A DNA stretch of 39,325 nucleotides, taken from NCBI GenBank assembly GCA_004296805.1, contig SCVR01000015.1, positions 1-39,325 on the forward strand. Direction: 5' to 3'. Below are positions 7,668 through 15,456 of this stretch, in pieces. The translations under genes and the position numbers were made by a program. Below the pieces are notes generated by a model. It searched no databases, was not told the origin of the DNA, and saw nothing but the letters and a program-made list of their open reading frames with translations. Positions within the stretch are counted from its first letter, which is position 1, and every line of letters begins with the position of its first letter. Source of the DNA: Dehalococcoidia bacterium (GTDB lineage: Bacteria > Chloroflexota > Dehalococcoidia > UBA2979).

Positions 7668-7987
7668 GACGCCCACCTGTGCGGGTCCGGGGTCCAGGAG
7701 CCGCGCGAGAGGTGGATCATCGCGTCACGCAGCCGCGGAGCCGGGTGCAGCTGGTCGAACTCCTCGTCGGACAACTGGTAGTAGGCGGCGTCGGAGTTCG
7801 CGGCCCCAGCGGCGGCGTACGCCGGTCGTGAGGACTCCCGGAGCGCCTCCCTGGCGGCGACCGCGTGCCGGTGGACCTCGGTGACTAGTTCGCGCCACCA
7901 GTGATGCCCTGGCGCGGAGACGCGGCCCCCGGGTCGGGGTGCGAGGGCGGTCATCCACATCAGCACGGCCGGCTCATCGGTCTGCAA
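7664..7987 (-). CDS. Hypothetical protein
   Basis: TTG start with AGGAG SD; LQTDEPAVLMWMTALAPRPGGRVSAPGHHWWRELV... Confidence 0.5.
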   Translation of the reverse strand: MQTDEPAVLMWMTALAPRPGGRVSAPGHHWWRELVTEVHRHAVAAREALRESSRPAYAAAGAANSDAAYYQLSDEEFDQLHPAPRLRDAMIHLSRGSWTPDPHRWAS

Positions 7988-8525
7988 GGGACGCTCCTGT
8001 CTGGGCTGCCGTGTAGGCGTCGACGATCGGGCCGGACACACGTCCCCGGGTCACGGCCTCGAGGAGGCCCTGTTGGACGGCCCACTGCTTCACCTCGAGG
8101 GGGGACACGCCCAGGGCGCGGAGCTTCGAGGCGGTCGTGTGGTTGCTGCCCTGGCCCGTGACGCGTCTCGACCGGGCCGGGCGGCCGACCGAGGTTGCTC
8201 GGGGCCGTCGCGGCCCGCGGGGACGCCGCGGCTTCTTCGCCGCCGCCGGCCGGGTTGGTGTCTTGGCTCTGGCCAGGATCTGCTCCTCGGCCGCCACAGC
8301 TGCAGCGTCACGGGCCGCGCGGCGAGCCTCACCCCGTGCCCGGGTGACCACCGCTGCCGCGCATTGCCCGCACCGGCCGGCGGCGTCCAGGTCGCCGGGG
8401 TCGCGCTTCAGCTTGCAGTCCACACACCACGGCCGATGCGGGCGGTGCAGATCCACCGGGATCGGCGGCAACGGCCGGCCACCCTGCGCCGCGACGTACA
8501 CGCCTGCGTTGCCTGAGACGATCAC
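7974..8525 (-). CDS. Zn-finger + basic AT-hook-like linker + Lsr2 C-terminal-like protein
   Basis: CVDCKLKRDPGDLDAAGRCGQC; KKPRRPRGPRRPRAT; LGVSPLEVKQWAVQQGLLEAVTRGRVSGPIVDAYTAAQ. Confidence 0.6.
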   Translation of the reverse strand: MIVSGNAGVYVAAQGGRPLPPIPVDLHRPHRPWCVDCKLKRDPGDLDAAGRCGQCAAAVVTRARGEARRAARDAAAVAAEEQILARAKTPTRPAAAKKPRRPRGPRRPRATSVGRPARSRRVTGQGSNHTTASKLRALGVSPLEVKQWAVQQGLLEAVTRGRVSGPIVDAYTAAQTGASLADR

Positions 8526-8704
8526 GCGGCCCCCTCCGCTGTCGGGTCAGAGAGCCGGGCCCGGTCGGCCTCGTGCTTGACGCAGAGACGCGACCCGGTC
8601 GTCGGTGGCTGGCCACAGGGCTTCTCGCGGTGCAGCGCCGTGCCGCGGTTGTTCGTCGAGGGCCGGGACAGGGATGGCCACACCGTGACCGGGCAGCCGG
8701 TCAC
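8522..8704 (-). CDS. Small hypothetical protein
   Basis: 60-aa coupled ORF with Cys/His residues. Confidence 0.55.
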   Translation of the reverse strand: MTGCPVTVWPSLSRPSTNNRGTALHREKPCGQPPTTGSRLCVKHEADRARLSDPTAEGAA

Positions 8705-9063
8705 GAGCCCTCACCACGCTCGGAGCCGGGCGGATTGCTGCTACGGGACTTGCGGCTGAATCGCCACGTGGTCGGCCCGCTACCGAGGGGGATGGTCAGC
8801 AGCCGCCGACGGTTCCCCCATCCGATCCGGTCAGGGTCGTTCTCGAACTCGACCTCGATGGCGCGGTGGTAGGCGGGTCGTCCTAGGCGGTGGAAGCCCT
8901 TGAACGTGCGCCGGGGCTTCTCACACGTTCCCCAGCCGCACGACGCGCCCCGGAGCGCGACGGCGAGATTCAGGGTGCCGATCAGCCGTGTGCGCGTCTT
9001 GATCGCCAGGGTCCAGCGCGGGTGCTGGTGGGTATGAGCCTTCTCGGTCTGAGACTCAGGCAT
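8701..9063 (-). CDS. Hypothetical protein
   Basis: MPESQTEKAHTHQHPRW..., GGAGG SD in the duplicated junction. Confidence 0.6.
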   Translation of the reverse strand: MPESQTEKAHTHQHPRWTLAIKTRTRLIGTLNLAVALRGASCGWGTCEKPRRTFKGFHRLGRPAYHRAIEVEFENDPDRIGWGNRRRLLTIPLGSGPTTWRFSRKSRSSNPPGSERGEGS

Positions 9064-9085
9064 CGCGCACCTCCGAGGCGGGCGG
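9049..9085. repeat. 37-bp perfect direct repeat, copy 1
   Basis: CTGAGACTCAGGCATCGCGCACCTCCGAGGCGGGCGG, identical to 9440-9476. Confidence 0.95.
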
Positions 9086-9454
9086 CATGCTCAGTTCACG
9101 GGCGCTGTTGAGCGTCCAGTCGTGGGACCAGAACTTGCGGAAGTCGTCGTACTTCGCGCCGAACATGGCGCGGACCTTGGTGGTGACTTCTGCCCTGTCG
9201 GCGGCGATGACCTTCGCCGGAGTTCTTGCTTCGACCTTGTTGCCGTAGTAGTCCCAGCGCCGCACGGTGATGTCCCACTCGAACTGCACGGGGGGAGGCG
9301 TCTCGTCGGGGCCGCCTGGGCAGTTCTGCCGGATCGGGTTGTACCACTCGTGGGCGTAGTGGGCGCGGGTCTCGTCGCACCGCTTGAACCCCATCCCGAG
9401 CGGGACCATGCCGCTCGACGGCGTACCCACACTCTCGGACTGAGACTCAGGCAT
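9056..9454 (-). CDS. Hypothetical protein
   Basis: MPESQSESVGTPSSGMVPLGMGFKRCDETRAHYAHEW...PPASEVRDA; both termini lie in the repeat. Confidence 0.65.
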   Translation of the reverse strand: MPESQSESVGTPSSGMVPLGMGFKRCDETRAHYAHEWYNPIRQNCPGGPDETPPPVQFEWDITVRRWDYYGNKVEARTPAKVIAADRAEVTTKVRAMFGAKYDDFRKFWSHDWTLNSARELSMPPASEVRDA

Positions 9455-9476
9455 CGCGCACCTCCGAGGCGGGCGG
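9440..9476. repeat. 37-bp perfect direct repeat, copy 2
   Basis: Identical to 9049-9085. Confidence 0.95.
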
Positions 9477-10058
9477 AATGACGCAGTCGACCGAGTCCGT
9501 GTGCATCGGGTCGGTGGAGCCGCAGGTCGAACACGGAAGGCAGACTGAGCACAGGTGGAACGTGCGTCCCTGGAGTGGGCTGTAGATGTGGCCGCGTCGC
9601 AGGCAGGACCACCACTCGCGGGGCTTGCCCAGGACGTACACGCGGCGGCCCCGGAAGCGCGGGGCGTGGTGCTGCTTCCCGATGCCGCAGTGCTCGCACC
9701 GCCCAAACGAGGTGCCGCCTCCACCTGACGTGATGCCCAGGACGTAGAGCCGGGACGCGAGGCGGTACCAGATGTCCCAGGACTTCCAGCGGCGGTGCTT
9801 GTCCTGGCAGTGGCGCTTGGCTGCCGCCTTGCTGTGCTCGTCGAGCATGCAGTCGCGGCACGGCGCGGGGTACATCCCGTCGACATGGGCCATGTAGGTC
9901 GGCCAGTGGCGCGGTTCGGCGTCGCACCCCACGAGCTCGAAGCCCTCGGGCGCGGGAGGCGGATTGGTGGCGACTCGCTCGCAGTCGGCCATGAACCCTC
10001 CGAGGGTCCATTCCTGCTCGTCGTCGAGCGCCACATTCTCGGACGCTTTCTCGGTCAC
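9447..10058 (-). CDS. Multi-CXXC zinc-finger protein
   Basis: CRDCMLDE...CEHCGIGKQHH...HLCSVCLPCSTCGSTD; ends PPASEVRDA. Confidence 0.7.
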   Translation of the reverse strand: MTEKASENVALDDEQEWTLGGFMADCERVATNPPPAPEGFELVGCDAEPRHWPTYMAHVDGMYPAPCRDCMLDEHSKAAAKRHCQDKHRRWKSWDIWYRLASRLYVLGITSGGGGTSFGRCEHCGIGKQHHAPRFRGRRVYVLGKPREWWSCLRRGHIYSPLQGRTFHLCSVCLPCSTCGSTDPMHTDSVDCVIPPASEVRDA

Positions 10059-10270
10059 GACAGGCCTCCCACGGGCCCGTGTTCGCGGGCCTGGTGGGTG
10101 GCCATGTCGCGTACGACGTCGGGGTCAACCCGGGGTCCGGCCGCCAGCGCCTTGTAGACGCGGACCTCGAGCGCGGACGCAGCAGCGACGACCCTGTCGA
10201 CGTCGACGGGTTCGGCGGTGCCGAGGAGCCTGAGGAGGATCGCGACGTCGTTGGCCTCGGTGATGGTCAT
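10055..10270 (-). CDS. Small hypothetical protein
   Basis: 71-aa coupled ORF. Confidence 0.6.
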   Translation of the reverse strand: MTITEANDVAILLRLLGTAEPVDVDRVVAAASALEVRVYKALAAGPRVDPDVVRDMATHQAREHGPVGGLS

Positions 10271-10596
10271 GCTGCTCCGTTCGAGGTCGTGGCGTACTGG
10301 TCAGCGGGTTCGTGGAGGTGGACGCGTCGCCACGGGTAGCCCGCAGCGAGGTCGCGGAGGTGGTCCTCGGTGGCGGTGCCTTCGCTGCGGACCAGGAAGT
10401 GCTCCATCAGGTCAGCCGGGCGCCACGCCACCGTCCCGACCACGACGACACAGCCGGTCGCGGCGACGGTGAACGGCTCCTGGTCGGCGACCTCGAGGGG
10501 CAGCCACCGGTCGGTCCCGGCGCGCTTGGCCCACACGATCTTCACGCCACAGCCGGGGTGCTTGCAGGCCCGGCCCGGGTCCGCTCCCCGGGTCAC
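10267..10596 (-). CDS. Zn-ribbon small protein (similar N-terminal motif to 1801-2142)
   Basis: CKHPGCGVKIVWAKRAGTDRWLPLEV. Confidence 0.65.
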   Translation of the reverse strand: MTRGADPGRACKHPGCGVKIVWAKRAGTDRWLPLEVADQEPFTVAATGCVVVVGTVAWRPADLMEHFLVRSEGTATEDHLRDLAAGYPWRRVHLHEPADQYATTSNGAA

Positions 10597-10919
10597 GAGG
10601 ACGGTTCCTTCGACCAGGCCGCCAACGCGCCGGCGATGGCCATGTCGTTGACCCAGTACCGGTTCTCTCGGGCGGGCCGGTAGCCGTCGATCAGCTCGCG
10701 GGCTGGTACCGAGGGACGGGAGGAGGTACGGCTCCCCCCGCCCCTCGGCTCGTGTCCACCGTCGACACCGAGATCACCGGCGGGGGACTTCCCGACCGGG
10801 CGGCGCGCTTCCCCACGCACTCGCCGGCCGGAAGACATGGCAGGCCACACGAACCAAGCCACGAACAGCACCGTCGACAGGCCACACACGGTGGCGACGA
10901 CCAGGGCGGCGGCCCTCAT
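10593..10919 (-). CDS. Membrane protein, N-terminal TM helix
   Basis: MRAAALVVATVCGLSTVLFVAWFVWPAM. Confidence 0.6.
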   Translation of the reverse strand: MRAAALVVATVCGLSTVLFVAWFVWPAMSSGRRVRGEARRPVGKSPAGDLGVDGGHEPRGGGSRTSSRPSVPARELIDGYRPARENRYWVNDMAIAGALAAWSKEPSS

Positions 10920-11164
10920 GACCGGTCACCTCCCACGACACGCAGGAGCCGCACCGGCTCGACAGCGGACGGGAGGTCGACACGGGCCTGGGCGACCGCT
11001 GCACGGATCTGCAGCACGTCGAGCAGGTAGTCAGGGCGGTCCTCGATCCCGCCCGACGCGAACGCCAGCTCGAGGGCATCAGCGATCGCGGAGGCCATGA
11101 GGAGGTCGGTGGAGATCTGCACGACCCCGTTCGCGCCATCAGCGGCGATCCGGTTGACGGTCAT
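10916..11164 (-). CDS. Small hypothetical protein
   Basis: 82-aa coupled ORF. Confidence 0.55.
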   Translation of the reverse strand: MTVNRIAADGANGVVQISTDLLMASAIADALELAFASGGIEDRPDYLLDVLQIRAAVAQARVDLPSAVEPVRLLRVVGGDRS

Positions 11165-11433
11165 GACCCCGACCCCAGACCCGGCGAAGTGACGCGCTGG
11201 CGGCGGGTCGGTGGCGGCTCCCAGCCCCGCAGCCGCTCACCGATGCTCGGACGGTTGGCCTTGGCCCAGTTCAGGTCCGGTCGGTGGATCTCGTCAAGCT
11301 TCGGGTCAAGCCGCACCAGGAGCGCGACGCGGGACCAGTAGTCCGACTCGGACTGGTGCCACTCGCTCACGCGGAAGCACAACAGGGCAGCCGCCACGCC
11401 AAGGGCGGCGGCGACGAACAGCAGCGCGCTCAT
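11161..11433 (-). CDS. Small membrane protein
   Basis: MSALLFVAAALGVAAALLCFRVSEW. Confidence 0.6.
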   Translation of the reverse strand: MSALLFVAAALGVAAALLCFRVSEWHQSESDYWSRVALLVRLDPKLDEIHRPDLNWAKANRPSIGERLRGWEPPPTRRQRVTSPGLGSGS

Positions 11434-11657
11434 GACGCCGCCACCTGGCCGGCAGCCCGGAACGCGTCGAGCCGCACCAGCGCGTCAGTGACCCGCTCCG
11501 TGGCGTGGAGCATGAACGACCCGGCCTCGGGGATCGTCGACGACCCGAGGGCCGCCATCGCGCGGGCCGCGGTGAGCTCGTCGGCGTACTCCGCAAGGGC
11601 GGCGTTCTCCTGGGCCGTCGCCCAGGCGTCCCGGGTGTTGGCGTACGCCGCGGTCAC
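11430..11657 (-). CDS. Small hypothetical protein
   Basis: GTG 11657 coupled to upstream stop; VTAAYANTRDAWATAQENAALAEYADELTAARAMAALG. Confidence 0.55.
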   Translation of the reverse strand: MTAAYANTRDAWATAQENAALAEYADELTAARAMAALGSSTIPEAGSFMLHATERVTDALVRLDAFRAAGQVAAS

Positions 11658-11779
11658 GACGGGTCGGCCTGTCGGTCGAGGACCTCGGCCACGTACGCGC
11701 CGGCACCGGCGAGGACGATCAGGGCGAGGTGGAATCTCAGCGCCCACGCGACGCTGAGCAGGTTCTCGAGGTGGTCCAT
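11654..11779 (-). CDS. Very small membrane protein (41 aa)
   Basis: MDHLENLLSVAWALRFHLALIVLAGAGAYVAEVLDRQADPS. Confidence 0.55.
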   Translation of the reverse strand: MDHLENLLSVAWALRFHLALIVLAGAGAYVAEVLDRQADPS

Positions 11780-11868
11780 CGGTAGAGTTCTCCTCAGTTC
11801 GTGGGTCCGGTGACTCTTGATCGGGGGTGCCGGGCCCTCGGCTATTTCCGGGGGTGGTGCAGGGGTGT

Positions 11869-12621
11869 TCAGGCGCTGTCGACGAGCTGCCGTTCGTAGG
11901 GCGTGAGGAACCCGCCACGACGCGCCCGCTCGAGGGCCTTGTCGACCGCCGCGGCGCGCTTCCTCTGCCGGGCAGTCAGGGCGTCGTTGAACACCTGCGT
12001 GTCGCGTTGCTGGCGCAGCGCGGCGCGTTCCTCCGGGGTCCTGGTCTCGGCGACCAGCCGGGCCCGGGTCTTGTGGATCGCGTCGTGGAGGTCCGCGACC
12101 GCAGCTTGGCCCTGCGACCGGCGTGCCGGGGGCCGCATCGTCTTCGGGCCGAACAGCATCAACGCCAACCGGCCCACCATGTGGGTCTGGTCGACCGTCG
12201 TGCACGACCGGAGCACCGCGTGCAGGTTCGGGATCGTGAGGAACGAGTACAGCTGGGCCTCGACGTCCCGCGGCAACGGGGTGCCGTCGACACCGGGGGC
12301 CGTGGGCAGGAGCGCCTTGATGCACCGCACACACACCCGCCGGTAGCGGAACACGTCCACCGCCCTGGATCGGGGAACGACCGCGAGACGGCGGGTGTGT
12401 GTGCGGCAGACCGTCCGGGCGGTCACGGGGATGAACCGGCCAGACGGGGTCAGAGGGGAGACAGCGACGTGGACGACACCGCGGGGTCGCGCGACGAGGT
12501 GCGCCGCCGGCGCCACAGGCTCGGAACCATCGGCCCGGCAAGGGGCCGTGGGAGCAGGGGCGCCGGCGGACGACTCGTTGGCGGCACGGACCAGGAGCGC
12601 AGCCTGCAGCATCGGGATCAC
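11869..12621 (-). CDS. Hypothetical protein
   Basis: 250-aa ORF, coupled to upstream gene. Confidence 0.6.
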   Translation of the reverse strand: MIPMLQAALLVRAANESSAGAPAPTAPCRADGSEPVAPAAHLVARPRGVVHVAVSPLTPSGRFIPVTARTVCRTHTRRLAVVPRSRAVDVFRYRRVCVRCIKALLPTAPGVDGTPLPRDVEAQLYSFLTIPNLHAVLRSCTTVDQTHMVGRLALMLFGPKTMRPPARRSQGQAAVADLHDAIHKTRARLVAETRTPEERAALRQQRDTQVFNDALTARQRKRAAAVDKALERARRGGFLTPYERQLVDSA

Positions 12622-13460
12622 TTCGGCTCCGGGACCGGAATCAGTCCACCCGCAGCGGACTGCACCTTCATGATTCGCAGTGGCTTGCCGGCTCGGCGGT
12701 AGTTCCAGGCGCGATAGATCATGGAGAGGTAGATGCGCTTGGTCAGCACCTCACGGTTGCGGCGGGCCTCGGCCGCCCGGTTGGTCAGCGCCAACACGGG
12801 GTCACCAGGCTTGAGGCCGACCTTCTCTGATGCGGCCACCCAGAACTGCGCCGCCTCGAACATGTCGATCTGCGAGAGCCGCCAGAACGTGTAGGCGACC
12901 ACCGCAGGCGGACAGTCCGTCCGACGTGCGAGGGGCCGAGCGAATTCGCAGGCCGAGCGAAGATCCGGGCGCTCTTCGAGGAGCAGTTCGATCTCGGAGT
13001 TGGTGGCGTTGTACTTGCCGGGGTCGTCGAGACTGGAAGCGACGCCGAGCGCCAGCCGAGCAGTGGCTGCCAGCAGGGTCGCGTTCTTCTCGCCGTTGAG
13101 AGAGAGCGCGTCGGCTGCGGTACGGCGGCGGCCTGTGTCCATGACGCGCTGGACGGCGGGGTCGAGCTCGCGAATGACCAGGAGGGGAAGGGTGACGCCC
13201 GACTTGATGATGGCTGCGAGCCGGTGCTGTCCGTCGAGCAGGGCGCCGTTGTTGCCGAACTTGATGGCTTCGCCGGTGAACTCCCATGCGCCGGACAACA
13301 TGTCCCGGGCGTAGCGATTCACGTCGCTGGGGGTGAGAGGCCGGTTCTTGGTGTTCTGCTTCAGCCACCGCTCGGCCATCTCGGGTGTGACGAAGATGAT
13401 CGATGGTGCGGGCTTGCTGTTGATCGGGACGATGTTGTCGTCCGCGAGGGGCTCAGGCAT
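12618..13460 (-). CDS. ParB/Srx-fold-like protein
   Basis: LLDGQHRLAAIIKSGVTLPLLVIRELDPAVQRVMDTGRRRTAADALSL, the ParB-N-like DGQHR family common in phages. Confidence 0.65.
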   Translation of the reverse strand: MPEPLADDNIVPINSKPAPSIIFVTPEMAERWLKQNTKNRPLTPSDVNRYARDMLSGAWEFTGEAIKFGNNGALLDGQHRLAAIIKSGVTLPLLVIRELDPAVQRVMDTGRRRTAADALSLNGEKNATLLAATARLALGVASSLDDPGKYNATNSEIELLLEERPDLRSACEFARPLARRTDCPPAVVAYTFWRLSQIDMFEAAQFWVAASEKVGLKPGDPVLALTNRAAEARRNREVLTKRIYLSMIYRAWNYRRAGKPLRIMKVQSAAGGLIPVPEPK

Positions 13461-14106
13461 GGGTAGACTCCTCTTGTGAGTTGATCTCTTGCTCGAGGTC
13501 GGTCAGGACCTTGAGTGCGTGGGCGAGGTGGTGGCGCAGATGCGCGGCCACCTCGTTCTTGTTTCGGACGAAGCGGTCGTCGGCGTTCAGTCGCTCGAAC
13601 CGTTCGGTCAGGCGGCGCAGGTCGATGCCGAGATCCCGCGCGACGTCGGGCAGAGCACGCCGCGACGGTGACCGGGGCGTCGTGGTGCGTTCGCGCCCGT
13701 CGAGGCCAGTGGTGACCCGGACGACGGTCGGGGGCTCGACTGAGGAAAGTTCCTCAGTTGCCCGAAGGTCGTTGCCCACCGTCTTCTGGTCGACGCCCAC
13801 GATCGGGGCGATGGCCCGCGTGGACATCCCCTCGTCGGCCAGCCGGACCACCAGTTCCCGGCGGTCGTCCCGGGCCAGGCGCAGCGGCTCGTCTGAGAGA
13901 ACGTCCGACAGGTACGCGGTCCACGACTTGTAGCCGAGAGCAACATGTGCCTGACCGGCCTTGGCCTCGTCGACCAGTGCCAAGACCTTGGCCTTGGCCT
14001 CGGTGTAGTTGGCGGCCGCGATGCGGATGCGCTCGGTGAGGCGGCGCGCGTCGCGCTCCGAAAGAACCTCGACGATCTCGCCGGTCTCGGCGTTGACGAG
14101 GGTCAT
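13453..14106 (-). CDS. HTH protein, ParB-type HTH
   Basis: MSTRAIAPIVGVDQKTVGNDLRATEELS plus C-terminal helical region. Confidence 0.65.
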   Translation of the reverse strand: MTLVNAETGEIVEVLSERDARRLTERIRIAAANYTEAKAKVLALVDEAKAGQAHVALGYKSWTAYLSDVLSDEPLRLARDDRRELVVRLADEGMSTRAIAPIVGVDQKTVGNDLRATEELSSVEPPTVVRVTTGLDGRERTTTPRSPSRRALPDVARDLGIDLRRLTERFERLNADDRFVRNKNEVAAHLRHHLAHALKVLTDLEQEINSQEESTHA

Positions 14107-14315
14107 CAGCCCACCGGGAGTGAGTCGATGTAGGCCTGGAGGTCAACGGCGCGGATGACGCGCTTCCCGCTGACGGCGCCGGTCTCGGGGTCCTGCTTCG
14201 TGCGGCGGACCTTGAGGCGGCCGGCGCGGATCTCGGAGTCGAGGTGGGTCTCCGAGAGGCCGGTCGCTGCGACCGCTTCCTTCACCGAGTACGCGAGCTT
14301 GGTGGCGGCGCTCAC
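14106..14315 (-). CDS. xis: Excisionase-like small HTH protein
   Basis: YSVKEAVAATGLSETHLDSEIRAGRLKVRRT...KRVIRAVDLQAYIDSLP, MerR/HTH_17-like excisionase pattern. Confidence 0.65.
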   Translation of the reverse strand: MSAATKLAYSVKEAVAATGLSETHLDSEIRAGRLKVRRTKQDPETGAVSGKRVIRAVDLQAYIDSLPVG

Positions 14316-14569
14316 GACGCGGCCCGCTCGAGGTCGGTCACCCCGTGGGGGTTGGCGAGGAGGGCGCGTCGGTCCTCGACGACCAGGGCAGTGAGGAGGG
14401 CGTTGAAGACCTTCGGGGAGACGCGGCGCGAGTGGCCGAGCTCGATCTTCGCGATGTAGGGCCGCTGCACCTTGACCTGCGCGGCGAGTTCGGCGACTCC
14501 GAGGCCGGAGCGTTTGCGGAGCTCCCGGAGCGCGTAGCCGTTGATCTCGATGGTTGTGGGCGTCGCCAT
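14312..14569 (-). CDS. XRE-family HTH regulator (Cro/repressor-like)
   Basis: LRELRKRSGLGVAELAAQVKVQRPYIAKIELGHSRRVSPKVFNALLTAL. Confidence 0.85.
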   Translation of the reverse strand: MATPTTIEINGYALRELRKRSGLGVAELAAQVKVQRPYIAKIELGHSRRVSPKVFNALLTALVVEDRRALLANPHGVTDLERAAS

Positions 14570-14575
14570 GCGTAC

Positions 14576-14604
14576 ATATAAGCACGTTCAGGAACACTTG
14601 GCAA
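14576..14604 (-). promoter_or_regulatory. Predicted promoter TTGCCA-N17-TTATAT for leftward HTH gene, apparently leaderless
   Basis: -35 at 14599-14604, -10 at 14576-14581, ATG at 14569. Confidence 0.65.
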
Positions 14605-14714
14605 CGAATGCGCACAGGAACTTGCAAGCCCGCGACCTGCGGAACCACATCGGTGTCATTCACGCGGGCAGCGCGACACGCCTAGGTGTTCCTAGGTGGG
14701 TGTAGATGTTCCTG
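14589..14714. promoter_or_regulatory. Cluster of four operator-like 9-mers (RTGTTCCTR / AAGTTCCTG)
   Basis: 14589-14597 and 14615-14623 on minus; 14686-14694 and 14706-14714 on plus. Confidence 0.65.
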
Positions 14715-14737
14715 GACGTGTCTGGTCCACTACATCC

Positions 14738-15076
14738 ATGGACATGAGCGAGCAGGACCGCGCCGACCTGGGCGCTGCGATCAAGCGGCAACGAGAGCGG
14801 CTCTACGGCACCAAGAAAGCCGCCTACGTCGCCGCCGAGGTCAACCAACACACCTGGGAGAAGGCCGAGCGCGGCGAAGCTCTCAGGGGTGACCGTCTAC
14901 GCCGCATCGTGCGGACCCTGTGGCCAGAGACCGAGGGTGACTGGACCCTGATCGACGTCGCCCCCGATCATCAGCCGGCCTCGCTTGAGGATCGCGTGGT
15001 CGCCCTCGAGGAGCAGCTGTCCCGCCTCCTCGCCGAGCACGACGACGACCAGGGCGACCAGGCCACCACGGCATGA
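14738..15076 (+). CDS. HTH regulator, probable immunity repressor
   Basis: MDMSEQDRADLGAAIKRQRERLYGTKKAAYVAAEVNQHTWEKAERGEALRGDRLRRIVRTLWP; divergent to 14312-14569, next to integrase. Confidence 0.65.
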   Translation: MDMSEQDRADLGAAIKRQRERLYGTKKAAYVAAEVNQHTWEKAERGEALRGDRLRRIVRTLWPETEGDWTLIDVAPDHQPASLEDRVVALEEQLSRLLAEHDDDQGDQATTA

Positions 15077-15456
15077 CCCGTCTGGGCTACGCCCACCAGC
15101 CCGAAGGTGGACCCATCGGCCATTGCGCGCTGCACCCCCAGGGCCCAACGATCAGCGGTGAGTGGGGCCTTGCAGATGAGGGAGCGAGACCGAAGGTGGG
15201 AACCGATACAACCGCGAGCGTGCGGATCACGCTCGCAGCCATCCTGTACACCCTGGCCCTGGCGCTCGGCGTTCTAGGCACAATGGAGAACGACATCCGA
15301 CTGCTGTTCTGGTCGCTGATCGTGACCAAGCCAGCCGCGTTGATCACGGTATACATCATGGGTCAGTCCGATCGACTGAACCTCGAGCGGCTGCTCGACC
15401 GCCTGGTCGAGCGGGCGCGGCAACGGAAGCGCGCGGACGTGACGCCCATCCGCTAG
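15073..15456 (+). CDS. Membrane protein, lysogeny-side gene
   Basis: ATGA coupled to 14738 gene; two hydrophobic segments. Confidence 0.6.
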   Translation: MTRLGYAHQPEGGPIGHCALHPQGPTISGEWGLADEGARPKVGTDTTASVRITLAAILYTLALALGVLGTMENDIRLLFWSLIVTKPAALITVYIMGQSDRLNLERLLDRLVERARQRKRADVTPIR

